From contig CM054060.1 in assembly GCA_028641055.1 (NCBI GenBank), positions 164,576,416 through 164,640,415 on the forward strand: a stretch of 64,000 bases of DNA. The letters are read 5' to 3'. This stretch comes from Alopecurus myosuroides. Taxonomy: Eukaryota > Streptophyta > Magnoliopsida > Poales > Poaceae. The notes under the pieces were generated by a model. The model was not told the origin of the DNA, made no database searches, and saw nothing but the letters and a program-made list of their open reading frames with translations. Position 1 is the first letter of the stretch. The number at the start of each line of letters is the position of its first letter. Position numbers and translations under genes: made by a program. This document shows, one piece after another, positions 21,030-31,927 of the stretch.

Positions 21030-23324
21030 GGAGGCCAAGGTAAGTTTGCGGGAAAGATGCGACGGGGCAACCAAAGGCAGTGGCCATGAGGGAGACCGTG
21101 TGCTCGTCAGTTTGGATGGGAACGAAGGTACTCTTATGAAAGTTGATGACAAGGCCAGTGGCCTGCGAGAACTGATCGAGGAGGCTTTTCAGATGAGCGA
21201 CGTGCTGAGGGACGGAGCGAATGATGATAAGCGTGTCGTCGACATATTGCAAGATAGGGCAGGGAAGGTCATTTACGAGGGGGTGGAGGAGAAGCCCCTC
21301 TCGAGAGGCCTGAAGAAGGAGCTGTTGGAGGACATCAGCGACAATGTTAAAGAGGAAGGGGGAAAGGGGGTCGCCCTGCCTGAGCCCCCGTCTGCACTGG
21401 ATCCACCTCCCTGGGACCCCGTTGAGGAGAACGGCGGTCTGACTGGAGTGGTTTAAGCGGGAAATCCAAAAACGCCAGAGAGGCGGGAAACCCTTGGCAT
21501 CAAGAATTCTATCAAGGGCGTCCCAACTAATGGAGTCGAAGGCTTTACGGAAGTCTAACTTGAAGACAGCAGCCGGGGAGTTTTGTTTGTGGCAGCTCTG
21601 AACAATATCTGCGGCGTAGACAAAATTTTCGGCGATGGATCTTCCTGCAATGAAGCCAGTCTGGTCAGGGTGAACAAGGTATGGAAGGAGCGGTCGAAGT
21701 CTTAGGGAGAGGCATTTGGTGATGACTTTAAGACTGGTGTTTTGGAGGGAGATAGGGCGGAAGCTGTCAGGTCTATTAGCCCCAGCCTTTTTGGGAAGGA
21801 GGACGATAAACGACTTGTTTATTGGCCGCAGATCAGCGTGGAGAGAGTGGAAGTCATGGAGAGAAGAGACGATAGGGTCCTTGACCAGAGTCCAGAAACG
21901 CTTAAAGAAGGCCGGGCCGAAACCATCAGGGCCAGGGCTAGAGGAGTCATTCATGGAAAAGAGAGCAGCGTGGAGCTCAGCCGAGGCGAAAGGCACAACA
22001 AGGGTGGCCGCCTGGGAAGCGTCGAGAGAGGTGGAGGCGACGAGGTTGTGAAGATCCAAGGTCGAGGTTGTAGGATCGGGCTTCCCGAGAAGATCATTGA
22101 AAAAATGGTGAAGCAGGTGGGCTTTAGCTTGGTGTGAGACGAGAGGGGTTCCGGCGTCGTCATCGAGGGTTTTGATTTGGTTTTTGCGAAGGCGGCCGGA
22201 GGCGCAAAGGTGGAAATAGCGCGAGTTTTCGTCCCCCAGCACACAGTGCTTGATTTTTGCACGTTGGCGCCAGTAAGTAGCCTGAGAGGAGTTTAGGCGA
22301 GAGAGACGCCTTGGCAAGAAGGCGCAACGTTGTTTCCAACGCAGAGAGATGCCTTCTTTCCTCAAGCGTGTCAAGGAGAGAGATCACAGTGCGGTTGTTC
22401 ACGAGGGAGATGGCAGGGAGGCGTCTGGAGCGGGCCCAAGCTCTAGCCGCGGACCTGATACGTTTGAGACGAAGGTTGAGTTGACCGAAGAGGCCGAGGG
22501 AGGAGGAATTTGGGTTGACGCTAAGCCAGTTAGAAGTAGCTAAGTCAGAGAAGGATCTGTTGAGAAGCCAAGAGTTTTCGAGGCGGAAAACCGTGCTACG
22601 AGGAGCATGCGAGGAAGCCTCGAGGAGAAGAGGGACGTGATCAGAGGTGGGGCGAAAAGAGGAGGTTAGGGTAGAGTCCGGGAGAGCAAGGCTCCAGCAG
22701 GCGTTAATGAGGATACGGTCGAGACGTGCTAAGATGGGGGGGTTTTGTTGGTTGGACCAAGTGAACTGCCGGTCAAGAAGCGGAATGTCGATAAGCCCGC
22801 TAGCGTTGATGAAATCATTGAACCAGCCAGCTTCAATGGCGTTGTAATTGCCATTGGATTTGTCGCGAGGGGAGCGGAGAAGGTTAAAATCCCCCCACAA
22901 TGGCAACAGGGCCATGCACGGTAAGAAACCTAGTGGAAAGAGAGGCGAGAAAGGCGGCTTTTTGGCTATGGTCACAAGGTCCATAGACATTGATAACAGT
23001 AAGCATAAGGTTGTCGAGGCGAAAAGAGAAGGTGGTGGTGAGCGCGAAATCATCGATGTGATGCTCATCGAGCTGGAGGACTCTGTCGTCCCCGGCAGTG
23101 ATGATGCCGCCCGAGGCACCAACCGAAGGTTTGAGAACAAAGGAGCGCAGGTGAGGGGGGAGAAAGGAAGAGGCAAGGAAAGGAGGGACGTCCTCCAACT
23201 TGGACTCTTGGATACAGAGGATGGAGGGAGTAATAGAATCGATAACGGCTTTGACATCGCAGCGCTTGTCTTTGTGTCCCAGCCCTCTAGTGTTCCAACA
23301 AGCGAGGAGGAGCTTAATAAACAT
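21030..23324 (-). pseudogene. LINE ORF2, 5' part (endonuclease and reverse transcriptase)
   Basis: ORF2 starts at the ATG at 23324. The endonuclease occupies about 22600-23300 and shows the APE-type landmarks WNTRGLG, QESKLE, ASGGI, NVYGP, GDFNLL and SDH. This domain nicks target DNA. The reverse transcriptase occupies about 21030-22100 with LRQGDPLSPFLF and the catalytic Y-V-D-D at 21235-21246 (YADD is the more usual form). Two frame changes are visible. One, near 22905, separates the ORF ending VAIVGGF from the frame with GDFNLL. The other is near 22310-22330, between endonuclease and RT. The frame then runs into the inserted LTR at 21024. Confidence 0.85.
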
Positions 23325-23621
23325 TATCGCGATTAATCGACAAAGGAAAAGGGAAACACGAATTGCAAGGCACAGCCAAAGCGTTGGGATACCAAGTAAC
23401 AGAACAGTTTACATAAAGGCTCAGGGAGCCACGAGCTAAAGGAACAGCAAAGGTGTTGTGGTTAAGGCCCAGGTGGCCGTGGTACAGCTTCACATAGCAG
23501 GCCTTGAGCAGACTAGCAGGAGAGGGGCCGGAGTTGATATTTTGAGCCTGGAACCCTAGGGAAACGAGGGGATGGCGGGTGGAGAGGGGCGGGTCAGGCG
23601 TCATCTCGAGGCGGCCGTGGA

Positions 23622-24316
23622 TCATGGGGACTGGCAGACCTCCGAGATGGCAAGTTGGCCCATGTTGAGCTCAGTCTGGGAGATGTCACAGGCATCTGCA
23701 AGGGCGACGATGTCACCCTGGGCCAGCTCGCCTGGACCGTCCAGGGCAATGGCGACAAGGTCCTCCAAAGGCAGCTCCCCTGGGCGCAGCGCGACCTGCT
23801 TGCCCGCACCCTCCAGTCGCTGCTGCTTGCGCTTCACTGCCTTGTCCACAATGGACTCGCGCATAGCAGGCTCCGAGAGGGCGAGGCGCGAGCTGCGACG
23901 TGGAGCGGAAGGTGCAGGCAGGTTCAGCATCGGCTCTAGCACAGCATCTGAATCTGAATCAGCAACAGACAGAGGGTAGTCCGGTGCTGCAGGGCCAACC
24001 AAAACGGTGGCGTCGAGACCGGACTGCAGCTCCTGCTGGCCGCTCTGCACCTTTTCTCCGCCCTCCATGACCAGCGAGGAGACAAGTGCAAGCGGCACAT
24101 CCCTTTCCTTGGCCAAAGAATCGCCAACAGCAAGCACATCAACGGTGAGCACAGGGTGGCGCAGGGGCCCGACAGTGGCCATGGAGCGCAGCAGCCCCAC
24201 CGAGGCGGAGGCAAGGTTGACCACCATGAGTCCACGACCAGAGGGGTCCTTGGCGGCGGCGCGCATGGGGGTTCTTCCAGGTCTTTGTGGTGGGTCAGAA
24301 GGGGGAGCGTGCCTAC
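23622..24316 (-). pseudogene. LINE ORF1, C-terminal part
   Basis: An open frame runs from the truncated 5' end of the LINE to a stop at 23622-23624, about 300 bp upstream of the ORF2 start. It is hydrophilic and carries a basic stretch (SAPRRSSRLAL...DKAVKRKQQRLEG) seen in the C-terminal part of grass LINE ORF1/gag-like proteins, which bind the element RNA. The expected zinc knuckles and DUF4283-type N-terminal region are missing because the insertion is 5'-truncated. Confidence 0.65.
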
Positions 24317-24331
24317 AACCTTGTCATATCT
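24317..24331. repeat. LINE target-site duplication, right copy
   Basis: AACCTTGTCATATCT, identical to 7531-7545. It marks the truncated 5' end of the LINE. Confidence 0.9.
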
Positions 24332-25396
24332 GGTAGATGCCAACTTTCGCTTCAGTTTTTTCAATTTCTGCACGGAAAGAGGTGCGAAAAAATGAACACA
24401 AACAACCACGCATGCAACATCCAAAAACGACAAAGATATCCCCCGCGTGCACGATTAGGTTGGAAAGAGCAAAATGTATGTCAAGGATCATACATTGGTC
24501 ATATAGAACTTGAGAAGAGCTTCATCAAACTTCGGACCTCTGATAGATTGCTTCTGTAAGTCATTAATATACATATACAGTTTGTTAGCTATCAGCCTGT
24601 GAAAATAAATAAAGTGAACATTTGCATTGCACCTTTGATGTGACATTGATATCATCGTCATCAGTTGATCATCTTCATAGAAATTAACAATTGGCATAGC
24701 AGGATTTGCTGGGGACAAAGAAGCATCGCCATATGCTTCCCAAATACTCTCCATTCTGACAGATGAAAATCACAAAACAGAACCAAACTACATAAAAAAC
24801 ACAGGTCTGGATAAAAATCTACCACTTCACTTGTATAATAATTTCACACATGTAAAAGGCATCACGTTCTTCACTAAAAAATTAGATACATCAGCGAAAA
24901 AAATAGTGTATTCTTTTTGCCTGCACTAGAAAACGTTGGGTGTAAGTTAACTTCAGTTCTATGGCCAGACCATGTGGTTTAATTCTTCTTGATACTTGGA
25001 AGCTGGCATAAAAAACAAGAGGGTTAATCTCTGATCTTAGCCATTGCAACCTCAACAAGGTTTGTGAGTGTCTGTCTTAATCAATTTGTATGGTGGCAAA
25101 CCTATCCTACATGCAGAAGCCATCTACTTTAGTATTTTATTTTACTCGTTTCGGAGAAGGCTTTCTGGTAGAGTGGTAGTGGTTTTTTCCTTCCCAGTTT
25201 TAATATTTCATGGAGAAAGTTAGTGTAGTACTAACCTTCAGTCAACAGACTTTTATGTATGAAACGACTGAAATTAGCCTTTTGACTTCTTCATTGGGAG
25301 CAATGAAGTTAAATGGTAATTTATACATGTAAAATTGGGGAATAAATTTGCAAGTACGTGCCGGTTTAAAGCCCTCATGGATGCCGTTATTATGTA
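24332..25396. other. Flank of the LINE with possible minus-strand exons
   Basis: AT-rich sequence. Apart from the candidate exons at 24488-24766 nothing is recognised. Confidence 0.4.
24488..24766 (-). CDS. Candidate two-exon fragment of an unidentified gene
   Basis: On minus, a CTGTCAG acceptor is followed by ATG at 24754 and 41 open codons (starting MESIWEAYGDASL, with an acidic FYEDDQ segment) up to a CAAAG/GTGCAA donor near 24632. A second acceptor, GACTTACAG, near 24557 leads to 18-22 more codons before a stop. The composition looks coding, but which frame the second exon uses is not decidable. A GC-rich block at 26150-26440 could hold the 5' exon. The LINE lies 150 bp downstream and may have removed or displaced the 3' end. 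The family is not recognised, and it could be a decayed gene. Confidence 0.28.
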   Translation of the reverse strand, partial: SSVRMESIWEAYGDASLSPANPAMPIVNFYEDDQLMTMISMSHQRCNANVHFIYFHRLIANKLYMYINDLQKQSIRGPKFDEALLKFYMTNV

Positions 25397-25459
25397 CTCC
25401 CTCCGTCTCAAATTAATTGTGTCTAGATACTAGACACAATTAATTTGAGACGGAGGGAG
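25397..25459. mobile_element. Stowaway-type MITE, 63 bp
   Basis: A perfect 30-bp inverted repeat starting CTCCCTCCGTCTCAAATTAA with a 3-base loop, flanked by TA on both sides (25395-25396, 25460-25461). This is the Tc1/mariner-type duplication. It is essentially all hairpin. Confidence 0.9.
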
Positions 25460-25461
25460 TA

Positions 25462-26149
25462 CTAGACGGGGCAGCGCGCTTTGCCGCGTCGTCGGTCTAT
25501 CGTACTCGCATGCTCGTTGTTTGTGTGATGTATGATTTGCCGTTCCGTTCTGTTGATAGCATGTTCTCGGTAGCTCGGCAGTTTGCTTTGATGGTGGCTT
25601 GGTATATCGTGGTAAATTTGCGTGATGTGTCAAAACTTGGTGTCGAGAGAGGGTGTGAGTTAGTCGATTGGTGCTGTGTGAAATTTCTGTGGATTAAATT
25701 TACCATAATTGGACAACAATATCTTACATTAAGATGATGATACGTTATGATTTAAAGTTGCATGGGAAATGCACACACCTGCAATAAATAATAATTCAGA
25801 CAGATATCGATAAATTCTCCAGCGTAAAACATCCTTCTTTATCCATTTTCAATATATCATTCGATTCACACATGGAAAATGCTGGTGGCTAAGAATAAGG
25901 TGCATTCAGAAAAAAAATGTGTGTTGATGTTTCTACAAAACATATTTACTGCTTGAGGCAGCAAAGACCACTCACAACCCATGTGCAGCCATTCCCAGCC
26001 ATGTAGATCTTCTTTAGTTCCTAGACAACAAAGACCACATGAAACCAACATCAAATTAATGTGTAGATAAAAAGATATGGCATAGCAAAGAAATAAAAAA
26101 CTGAAAGAAGGGAAACCATGACAGGCTAAGAAGGAGACAGATGGAGCAG
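25462..26149. other. Non-coding spacer
   Basis: Short ORFs on both strands only. No repeat structure recognised. Confidence 0.5.
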
Positions 26150-26540
26150 GTTCTGTACTTCCAAACTCGGTGCAGGTAGGCCTTCCGCCTCGAGCTCCAT
26201 CTCCGCGTCGTCGTCGCCCTGCTCTCCATGGGGGCAGACCTGCCCGTCACCTACCTCCTCTCCGGAGGTGGTAAGGGATGATCTAATCCATCTGGAGCAC
26301 TGCTTTTCCAGGGTGCGTGCCGCCAGAAGTGAGAAGTGGGCGCGGAAGGGGAAATCAGGGAGTAGATACAGCGGCGGCGCTGGTGGGGCTGGGCCGGCCG
26401 GCGGCTGCTGCCTGGGAACCTAGGGAGCTCGAGAGAGAAGACACGAGGTTTTTTTTTTTTTTTTTTGGTGTGGGTCTGGATTTTTTTACTTTGGTTGGCC
26501 ATGCCCGACGCTAGATAGAGACCTGAAAAGAGGGCCACAA
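26150..26540 (-). other. GC-rich block, possible 5' exon(s) of a minus-strand gene
   Basis: Read on minus, a CT-rich leader is followed by GC-rich sequence, a GGAGAGGAG/GTAGGTG donor-like site near 26252 and several ATGs. One frame (GEQGDDDAEMELEAEGLP-like, near 26150-26235) looks coding. It could be the start of the gene whose later exons are at 24488-24766. No family recognised. Confidence 0.25.
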
Positions 26541-28482
26541 GGCAGTCTCAGCGGAAACGACAAATGGCTGAGAATGCTCCCTCGCCACCACGCTTAAATT
26601 CTTTAGTTAATGTACCACAGTTAGTACTCTCTACATACTTTCCTGAGTTGCTTTCGGCAATGAGGAAAATACTCGTCTTCAGTTACGCCTTTTCTGTGAT
26701 GCCATGTGTTCCATGAGTGTTTATATGTGGACTGAAATATTTATAGCCAAGCTAAGAGATTTGTGTGTGTTTGTCAAATACTGGACTGCTTGCTCTATTT
26801 CGTTCCTACAGTGACATGATACATTTATACAAGTTTCGTTGAACCTGTCCCCAAGAATTTTGGATTAGCAAGAACCTTACCATTTTTATTGCTTTTGGAT
26901 TATAGTGATAGCCGACCTGGCGATTCAGCATATAACTATATGCATTAAACTGATTAATATTACCAGCAAATATCATATAATCATAGTTGGCAGCTAGTAT
27001 CTGAAATTCTTAGTGAACTGAGGTCAATTTCTCTGGGTATCTTGCTTTGCTAAATGTTCTTGTTATCACGAACTATCTACGATTGACATGTCGTTTCTGG
27101 TTTCTATGCATTCTCATCCCCCTCTTTTTCACCTCTATGTACCCTCTCCTCGTTTGCTTTTTGTTCATGATCTGCTATGCTTGTTTTGGCTCCTGTTAAT
27201 TGATGCATTATTCTATCAATTTTCGTGTACCCAGGTGTCTATGTGAGCTGCAGACAGAATCCATGTATTTAGCTGTGGTATGTTTGGCAGCTACAGAAGA
27301 AGCCTGACAATTAGTCCTGATTCAAGGTAATTTACTCTCCTTCTTTATGTATCATGGATGGATACATGTGATGGTTGATTGTCATTACTGAAGTAAGAAC
27401 CATAGATGAAGAATTTCTGAAGGTGGCTAGCTTCGAGCGAGTTTGCCCCTTACGAATTGCCGAAGTGTTATCTTGCTATTCAGTTGATTTTGCTTCTCCA
27501 TTTGTTCTGTGCAATGCTTGGATGTTGTAGGATAAAGATGAACTAAGAATTGACAACATGTAGAGAATCGAACAAAGCTCGTGCATGTAGCTAGCATGAC
27601 AGCACATAGTTTTGTTTCGAGTATGTTGTGCTTGCTTACTTGAACCATTTAGAAGAAAAAAATCTAGCGATACTCTTCCTGCTTTGATGGTGTGCTTGCT
27701 TATTTGAACCACCTATAAGAAAAATCTAGCGATCCAATTCCATGGGAAAGATGGTTGTGGTTACAAGTTCTTGGGCGAAGCTGTCTCACAGCTCGACAAA
27801 ATAAATCCCTAGTTTTGGTGTTCCAGTCTGGTTTTGATTATAATTCTTCGATTTCACATATAGGTCCGCATTCCACATGGTGCCAGCTTTCTCTCGTTGG
27901 AGGCGATATGGGACCAGACAAGTTCTTGCTAAGGTATCTCTGGAAACCCATCTGCATTTGAACCACTATGGTTGCCTACTTTGCTAAATATGTATTCTAC
28001 GTGTCTGGTCTAAGTCCCACGCACTCCTCTCTTATACAGGCCCTGATGGAGATGATCATTTCAGCCAATGGGTTCCCATTAAATGTCTATTGGATTGTGG
28101 AAAGTTTGGCAGCTTAGCTTCTTTGCAAAAAATCCATTTCAAGAACTAATTTTGGAACATTGGTCAGAAGTCCATGGTGTAGCTTTGGTACATTGGCCAG
28201 TTTAGCTTTGCGCACAGACTAAAGTAAAAAACAAACGTCAAATCTATGAATGGTCGGAATTTGTCAATCCCGAAGAACGTGGGTTGCGTTGGTGGATCGC
28301 CTTCGGATGAAAGGTTCCACATTGTTCTCCTTTCTCTCTCCTCTACTTGTTGACCATAATTTTGTGAATTTGATCCCACCGCAACTCCCCAACCCCGCTC
28401 CTGCCTTGCCTGCCCGCCCTTCCGTCAGTACCTCTGTCGTTGTGACGGATGCCGAAGCGCAAGCCCATCACCCCCTCCCCTC

Positions 28483-28483
<1 letters not shown>
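26541..28483. other. Intergenic sequence
   Basis: No supported gene. A short direct repeat of about 40 bp (GTGCTTGCTTA.TTGAACCA...AAAAATCTAGCGAT) occurs at about 27629-27672 and 27692-27733. Confidence 0.5.

Positions 28484-28520
<37 letters not shown>
28484..28520. repeat. Poly(C) run of 37 bases followed by a CA repeat
   Basis: An uninterrupted run of 37 C from 28484 to 28520, then GACCACACACACACACC. It is preceded by a C/T-rich stretch from about 28370. Confidence 0.95.
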
Positions 28521-28521
<1 letters not shown>

Positions 28522-29170
28522 ACCACACACACACACCCTTCGTCGGTCCACCAGATGTGCTAATGGAAATGCTCTAAAAAGCGAAGACACGAAAATCAGC
28601 ACGGGCGGCAAGCTATCATCTCCCCGCCCCTCTCCACCATCACACCTGTCGTCCCCTCCATCGTCCTTTCGGCCGACGAGCCCACCGGCCACCAACTCGC
28701 ACGAATCGCCATGCATAGAACAGACGAAAAGAGAATTGGTCAACACATGGATAGCCAAAGTTTTTTTTTTATTAAAGGGCTGAGGTTGTACGTGATCCTG
28801 TCAAAAATTCATTCTTATGATAAGCATAGAAAGGAACGTCATCCCAATTAGTCCTGAATTTGTTAATCAAATTTATGTTGAGTTCAAAATAAAAGTGGGA
28901 AAGACCTCCGACTTCTGCACCGGGCCCAAGCAACGGTCGAATTTTAGCAACTACTGTATGCACCAGGTCCATACGCCGGAACAACTCTACCCGTTTTCTC
29001 CTCCTCCAACCGGATACCCTACATCTACATGGACGGTGTGATGGTGCTCCCGGTCCACGGAACACACATTGTACACCGGCCAATTTTGTCCTCCTCATTT
29101 TAAACACGATCAGATCCCCCCGCTCCTCTATGTCCCCCTCCCGTTAGATAGAGAGGCCGTAGCCACCTTC
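28521..29170. other. Upstream flank of the OSD1-like gene
   Basis: No gene supported. ORFs here are short and low complexity. The promoter of the gene at 29814 is expected in the right part, but I cannot name a TATA box with confidence. Confidence 0.4.
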
Positions 29171-29813
29171 AAGCCCAAACCCTAGGAATCTACCCAGAAA
29201 TCAGGGCTCGATCAGTCCCGTGCCTTAGGGGATAGGCCGTTGCGAGGTTCGAATCGGCAGGAATCGGGGAAGAGCCGAGCAAATCGTGAGATTTTTTTGC
29301 AATTTCTAGAGGGTTTTGTGTTCTTGCCGTTTCCCGATCAATTTCTTGATGCGTTTCTCTGGTTTCCGTCTTCGCAGATCTGCAGAAGGGTAAGAATTGG
29401 CATGCGGGATTCGGAGCGGCAGGAATCCGAGGTGAGAAGTTTGAAAGCTTGAGGTTTTGGTTGCCTCGCATCCGCCCCACATGGCATTCCTGCTTTTTCC
29501 TGGTCCGTTTCTTCCGAATCTTTGGGAGTTAGAGGATTTCGGTTGGATACTGAGTAGAATGAATCGGGGGATAGATGGCCCTTTGTGTTTCGAGGCAATT
29601 TCTTGAAGTTACGGCTGATTTTCATGGGTTCGTCCGTTGAGGCATTCTTGCGGGTATCTTGGGGCCGTAGGGAAAGAATCGTAATTAGAGATGAATAGAA
29701 GAAAGAACAATTTCAAGGTAAAAAAAAAGTGATCTCTAGGACCACGCCTTCATCTTCGATGCATTTCTTGGGTTCTTGCTCTGCTGACCTGTTATAACCT
29801 TCTCGCAGCCAAG
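29171..29813 (+). other. Probable 5' UTR exon and leader intron of the OSD1-like gene
   Basis: A leader-like sequence (AAACCCTAGGAATC near 29178) runs to a donor AGAAGG/GTAAGAATTGG at 29389/29390. An acceptor TTCTCGCAG ends at 29808, five bases before the ATG at 29814. A 5' UTR intron of about 420 bp is therefore likely. Confidence 0.5.
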
Positions 29814-31248
29814 ATGGTAGAAGTGAGGATTGCCAGCAGGACGGCTCTAGCAGGTGGTGGATTCTTTATCAGGAGGGTGGCGTCTCCTGGAGCTGTGGTG
29901 GAGAAGGGCACCGTCAAGCGGCTGGCTCGGCAGGTCCCATTGCCATCTAGCAACAAGGAGAACGTTCCACCGGCATGGGCTGCGTGGACTGCGCCGAAGA
30001 GGAGGAGCTCCCTGCCTGAGTGGTACCCGAGGACCCCACTTCGCGACATCACTTCAGTCATCAAGGTGATAACCACTTCCCCATTCGGGTCCGTGAATTA
30101 GTGGCCGTGTGTTGTTTGCGTGGTCAATTGACATCACAAAAATTTGTAGTCACTAAGCATTAGTACAAACTTTTGACCCGTTAAGTACTAGTTAATGACC
30201 TCACTAGTCAGATATGTCTTTGATTTTGGGCTTTTGACATCACTAGATGCCAATCCTAGCTTTGCTTGTACTTCACTAGATGCAAAACTGCCATAGGATC
30301 CATAGACAACATGGACAACAAGGTACGAGCATGTTGTTACTGTATCCTATATATGGCCGTGAACTATGGCAGTTTTGCATCACATAATCTATGTGCATTT
30401 ACGTTGTTATCTATGGTGTCTGGTCGAAGGTTATACAGTACCTATTCACATCAATGCTAGAAGGTGTTGTACAGATAACCTTATCTATTTGGGTCCGTGA
30501 ACCATGGCAGTTTCGCATCACATAATCTATGTGCATTTTGCTTGTACCTTGTTGTCTATGGTGTCTGGTCGAAGGTTATACAGTACCTATTCATATTAAT
30601 TAATGCTCTTCAGTACTTCCCTTGGTATAAAACAGAAAAACCATGCATCATTTCTCTGAAATAGTTTGCTGTTCATGCCTTGTGTTCCTGCTCAAGTTCT
30701 GTTTGTTGTAAGTGTTGAAAATCTTATTGACAGCTGTAAAACTTCAGCATGGTGAAAATGCACTTTCAGTCTTTAAGCTTATAGTAGTCTTGTGTGTGTG
30801 TAATCTCATGCATCTAGGTATTTTCCATAGTAATCTGGTGCTATACTAACTGAACTCTCTGCAGGCTATTGAGAGGAAAAATCGGCTGCGAGATGCTGCG
30901 GCTCGGCAGCTCCAGTGGGATGAAGACTCCATCTCAGCTGAAGCTGTTGTTGCCTCTGGCCCTGCTGCCTCAGCTGAAGCTGTTGCAACCACATCAGCAG
31001 CAGCAGCAGCAGCAGCAACCTGCTTGGCCGAGGGCAAGCTGGGGGCATCTGATGGCTGCTCCTTGCAGACCCCATCCAGACCATGTGACCCCGCGGCTGT
31101 CGCTGCTGTCGTGGAGCAGAAACTGACCAAGTCTATAGAAGAGATTGAGAAGATGGTAAGCCGAAACCTGAAGCGAATCGATCCCAAGGTTGCTCGGCCT
31201 TCGAAGACCCCGGCTGTCCAGAGGCGCACCCTGATGTCTATGCGATGA
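29814..31248 (+). CDS. OSD1: OSD1/UVI4 (GIG1/POLYCHOME)-like APC/C inhibitor
   Basis: Exon 1 is 29814-30065 (84 codons) and exon 2 is 30865-31248. The donor AAG/GTGATAACC and acceptor TCTCTGCAG/GC join in phase to give 211 residues. This nuclear protein family restrains the anaphase-promoting complex/cyclosome. In Arabidopsis the members are OSD1/GIG1 and UVI4, which control the meiotic divisions and endoreduplication. Visible signatures are a KEN-like SNKENVPP, the hallmark PEWYPRTPLRDITSVIK (residues about 68-84) continuing AIERK across the splice, and the C-terminal RTLMSMR, which is the MR tail that binds APC/C. Exon 2 also carries an Ala-rich tract (SAAAAAAAT) and a helix (KSIEEIEKMVSRNL). 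Length is near that of family members, and no lesion is seen. The paralog (OSD1 or UVI4) cannot be decided here. Confidence 0.88.
30281..30595. repeat. Duplicated and inverted segments inside the OSD1-like intron
   Basis: A unit of about 90 bp at 30358-30448 (CCGTGAACTATGGCAG...TACAGTACCTATTCA) is repeated at 30495-30592. The segment 30281-30325 (TGCAAAACTGCCATAG and GACAACAAGGTAC) is the inverted form of pieces of these units. Intron transcripts could fold into hairpins. Confidence 0.75.
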
Positions 31249-31415
31249 GCCGAGCTATCCATGCTCAAGCTTGCAACCTCTTATCTGCTGCTTTCTTAGC
31301 CGCTAGTCCTAACCACAGGTTGCGCATGAGGGCTACTATCTTCCATGATGTTCGGTTTTCGCTTTAGGATTTCAGTGCCCCATCCATGATTCCTCTGCTT
31401 GAGGACCTGGGGTCT

Positions 31416-31927
31416 GCCTGGTAGGTACCTGGTTCTCTGCTTGAGGGCCTATGGTCTGGTGGGTACCTGGCTCTCTGCTTGAGGGCATATGTAGGATTAG
31501 CCGTGTTGGTTACTGCTTTAAGATTCTGTATATATAGCTTCTGTTCGTTTTGTCATTCAGCTGAAGTTGTTCCTGTGCGTAATTCAATGTTCCATGCTGT
31601 ACTAAGCACATGAACCACTGTTAACATCGTGTTGGTTTGAGACATGCTTGCCTTCTTAGATATCTTTTGTTGCCTGGTAGGTACCTGGTTCTCTGCTTGA
31701 GGGCCTATGGTCTGGTGGTTACCTGGCTCTCTGCTTGAGGGCATATGTAGGATTAGCCGTGTTGGTTACTGCTTTAAGATTCTGTATATATAACTTCTGT
31801 TCGTTTTGTCATTCAGCTGAAGTTGTTCCTGTGCGTAATTCAATGTTCCATGCTGTACTGAGCACATGAACCACTGTTAACATCGTGTTGGTTTGAGACA
31901 TGCTTGCCTTCTTAGATATCTTTTGTT
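31416..31927. repeat. Tandem duplication of 256 bp downstream of the OSD1-like gene
   Basis: The unit starts GCCTGGTAGGTACCTGG at 31416 and again at 31672, and both end near CTTAGATATCTTTTG. Differences are few. It lies 170 bp after the stop codon, so it probably duplicates 3' UTR or polyadenylation sequence. Confidence 0.88.

Larger units (their letters stand above)
7546..24316 (-). mobile_element. LINE (L1/RIL-type non-LTR retrotransposon), 5'-truncated, split by a Copia element
   Basis: The element runs on minus. Its 3' poly(A) appears as a T-run from 7546 to about 7562. The 15-bp direct repeat AACCTTGTCATATCT flanks it at 7531-7545 and 24317-24331, which fixes both ends. From 5' to 3' it contains the C-terminal part of ORF1, then ORF2 with apurinic-type endonuclease, reverse transcriptase and a C-terminal zinc-binding region. 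The nested Sirevirus at 8994-21024 interrupts ORF2 just after the RT catalytic region. Without the insertion the element is about 4.7 kb. It is truncated within ORF1 and has at least two frameshifts in ORF2, so it is inactive. Family name not assigned. Confidence 0.9.

Noticed and set aside
25397..25459. Annotating the perfect hairpin as a microRNA gene
   Set aside because: TA flanks and Stowaway termini explain it as a MITE; nothing shows a processed small RNA.
28250..28783. 177-codon plus-strand ORF with a long proline tract
   Set aside because: The proline run is the translated poly(C) tract; the flanks show no family signature or splice context.
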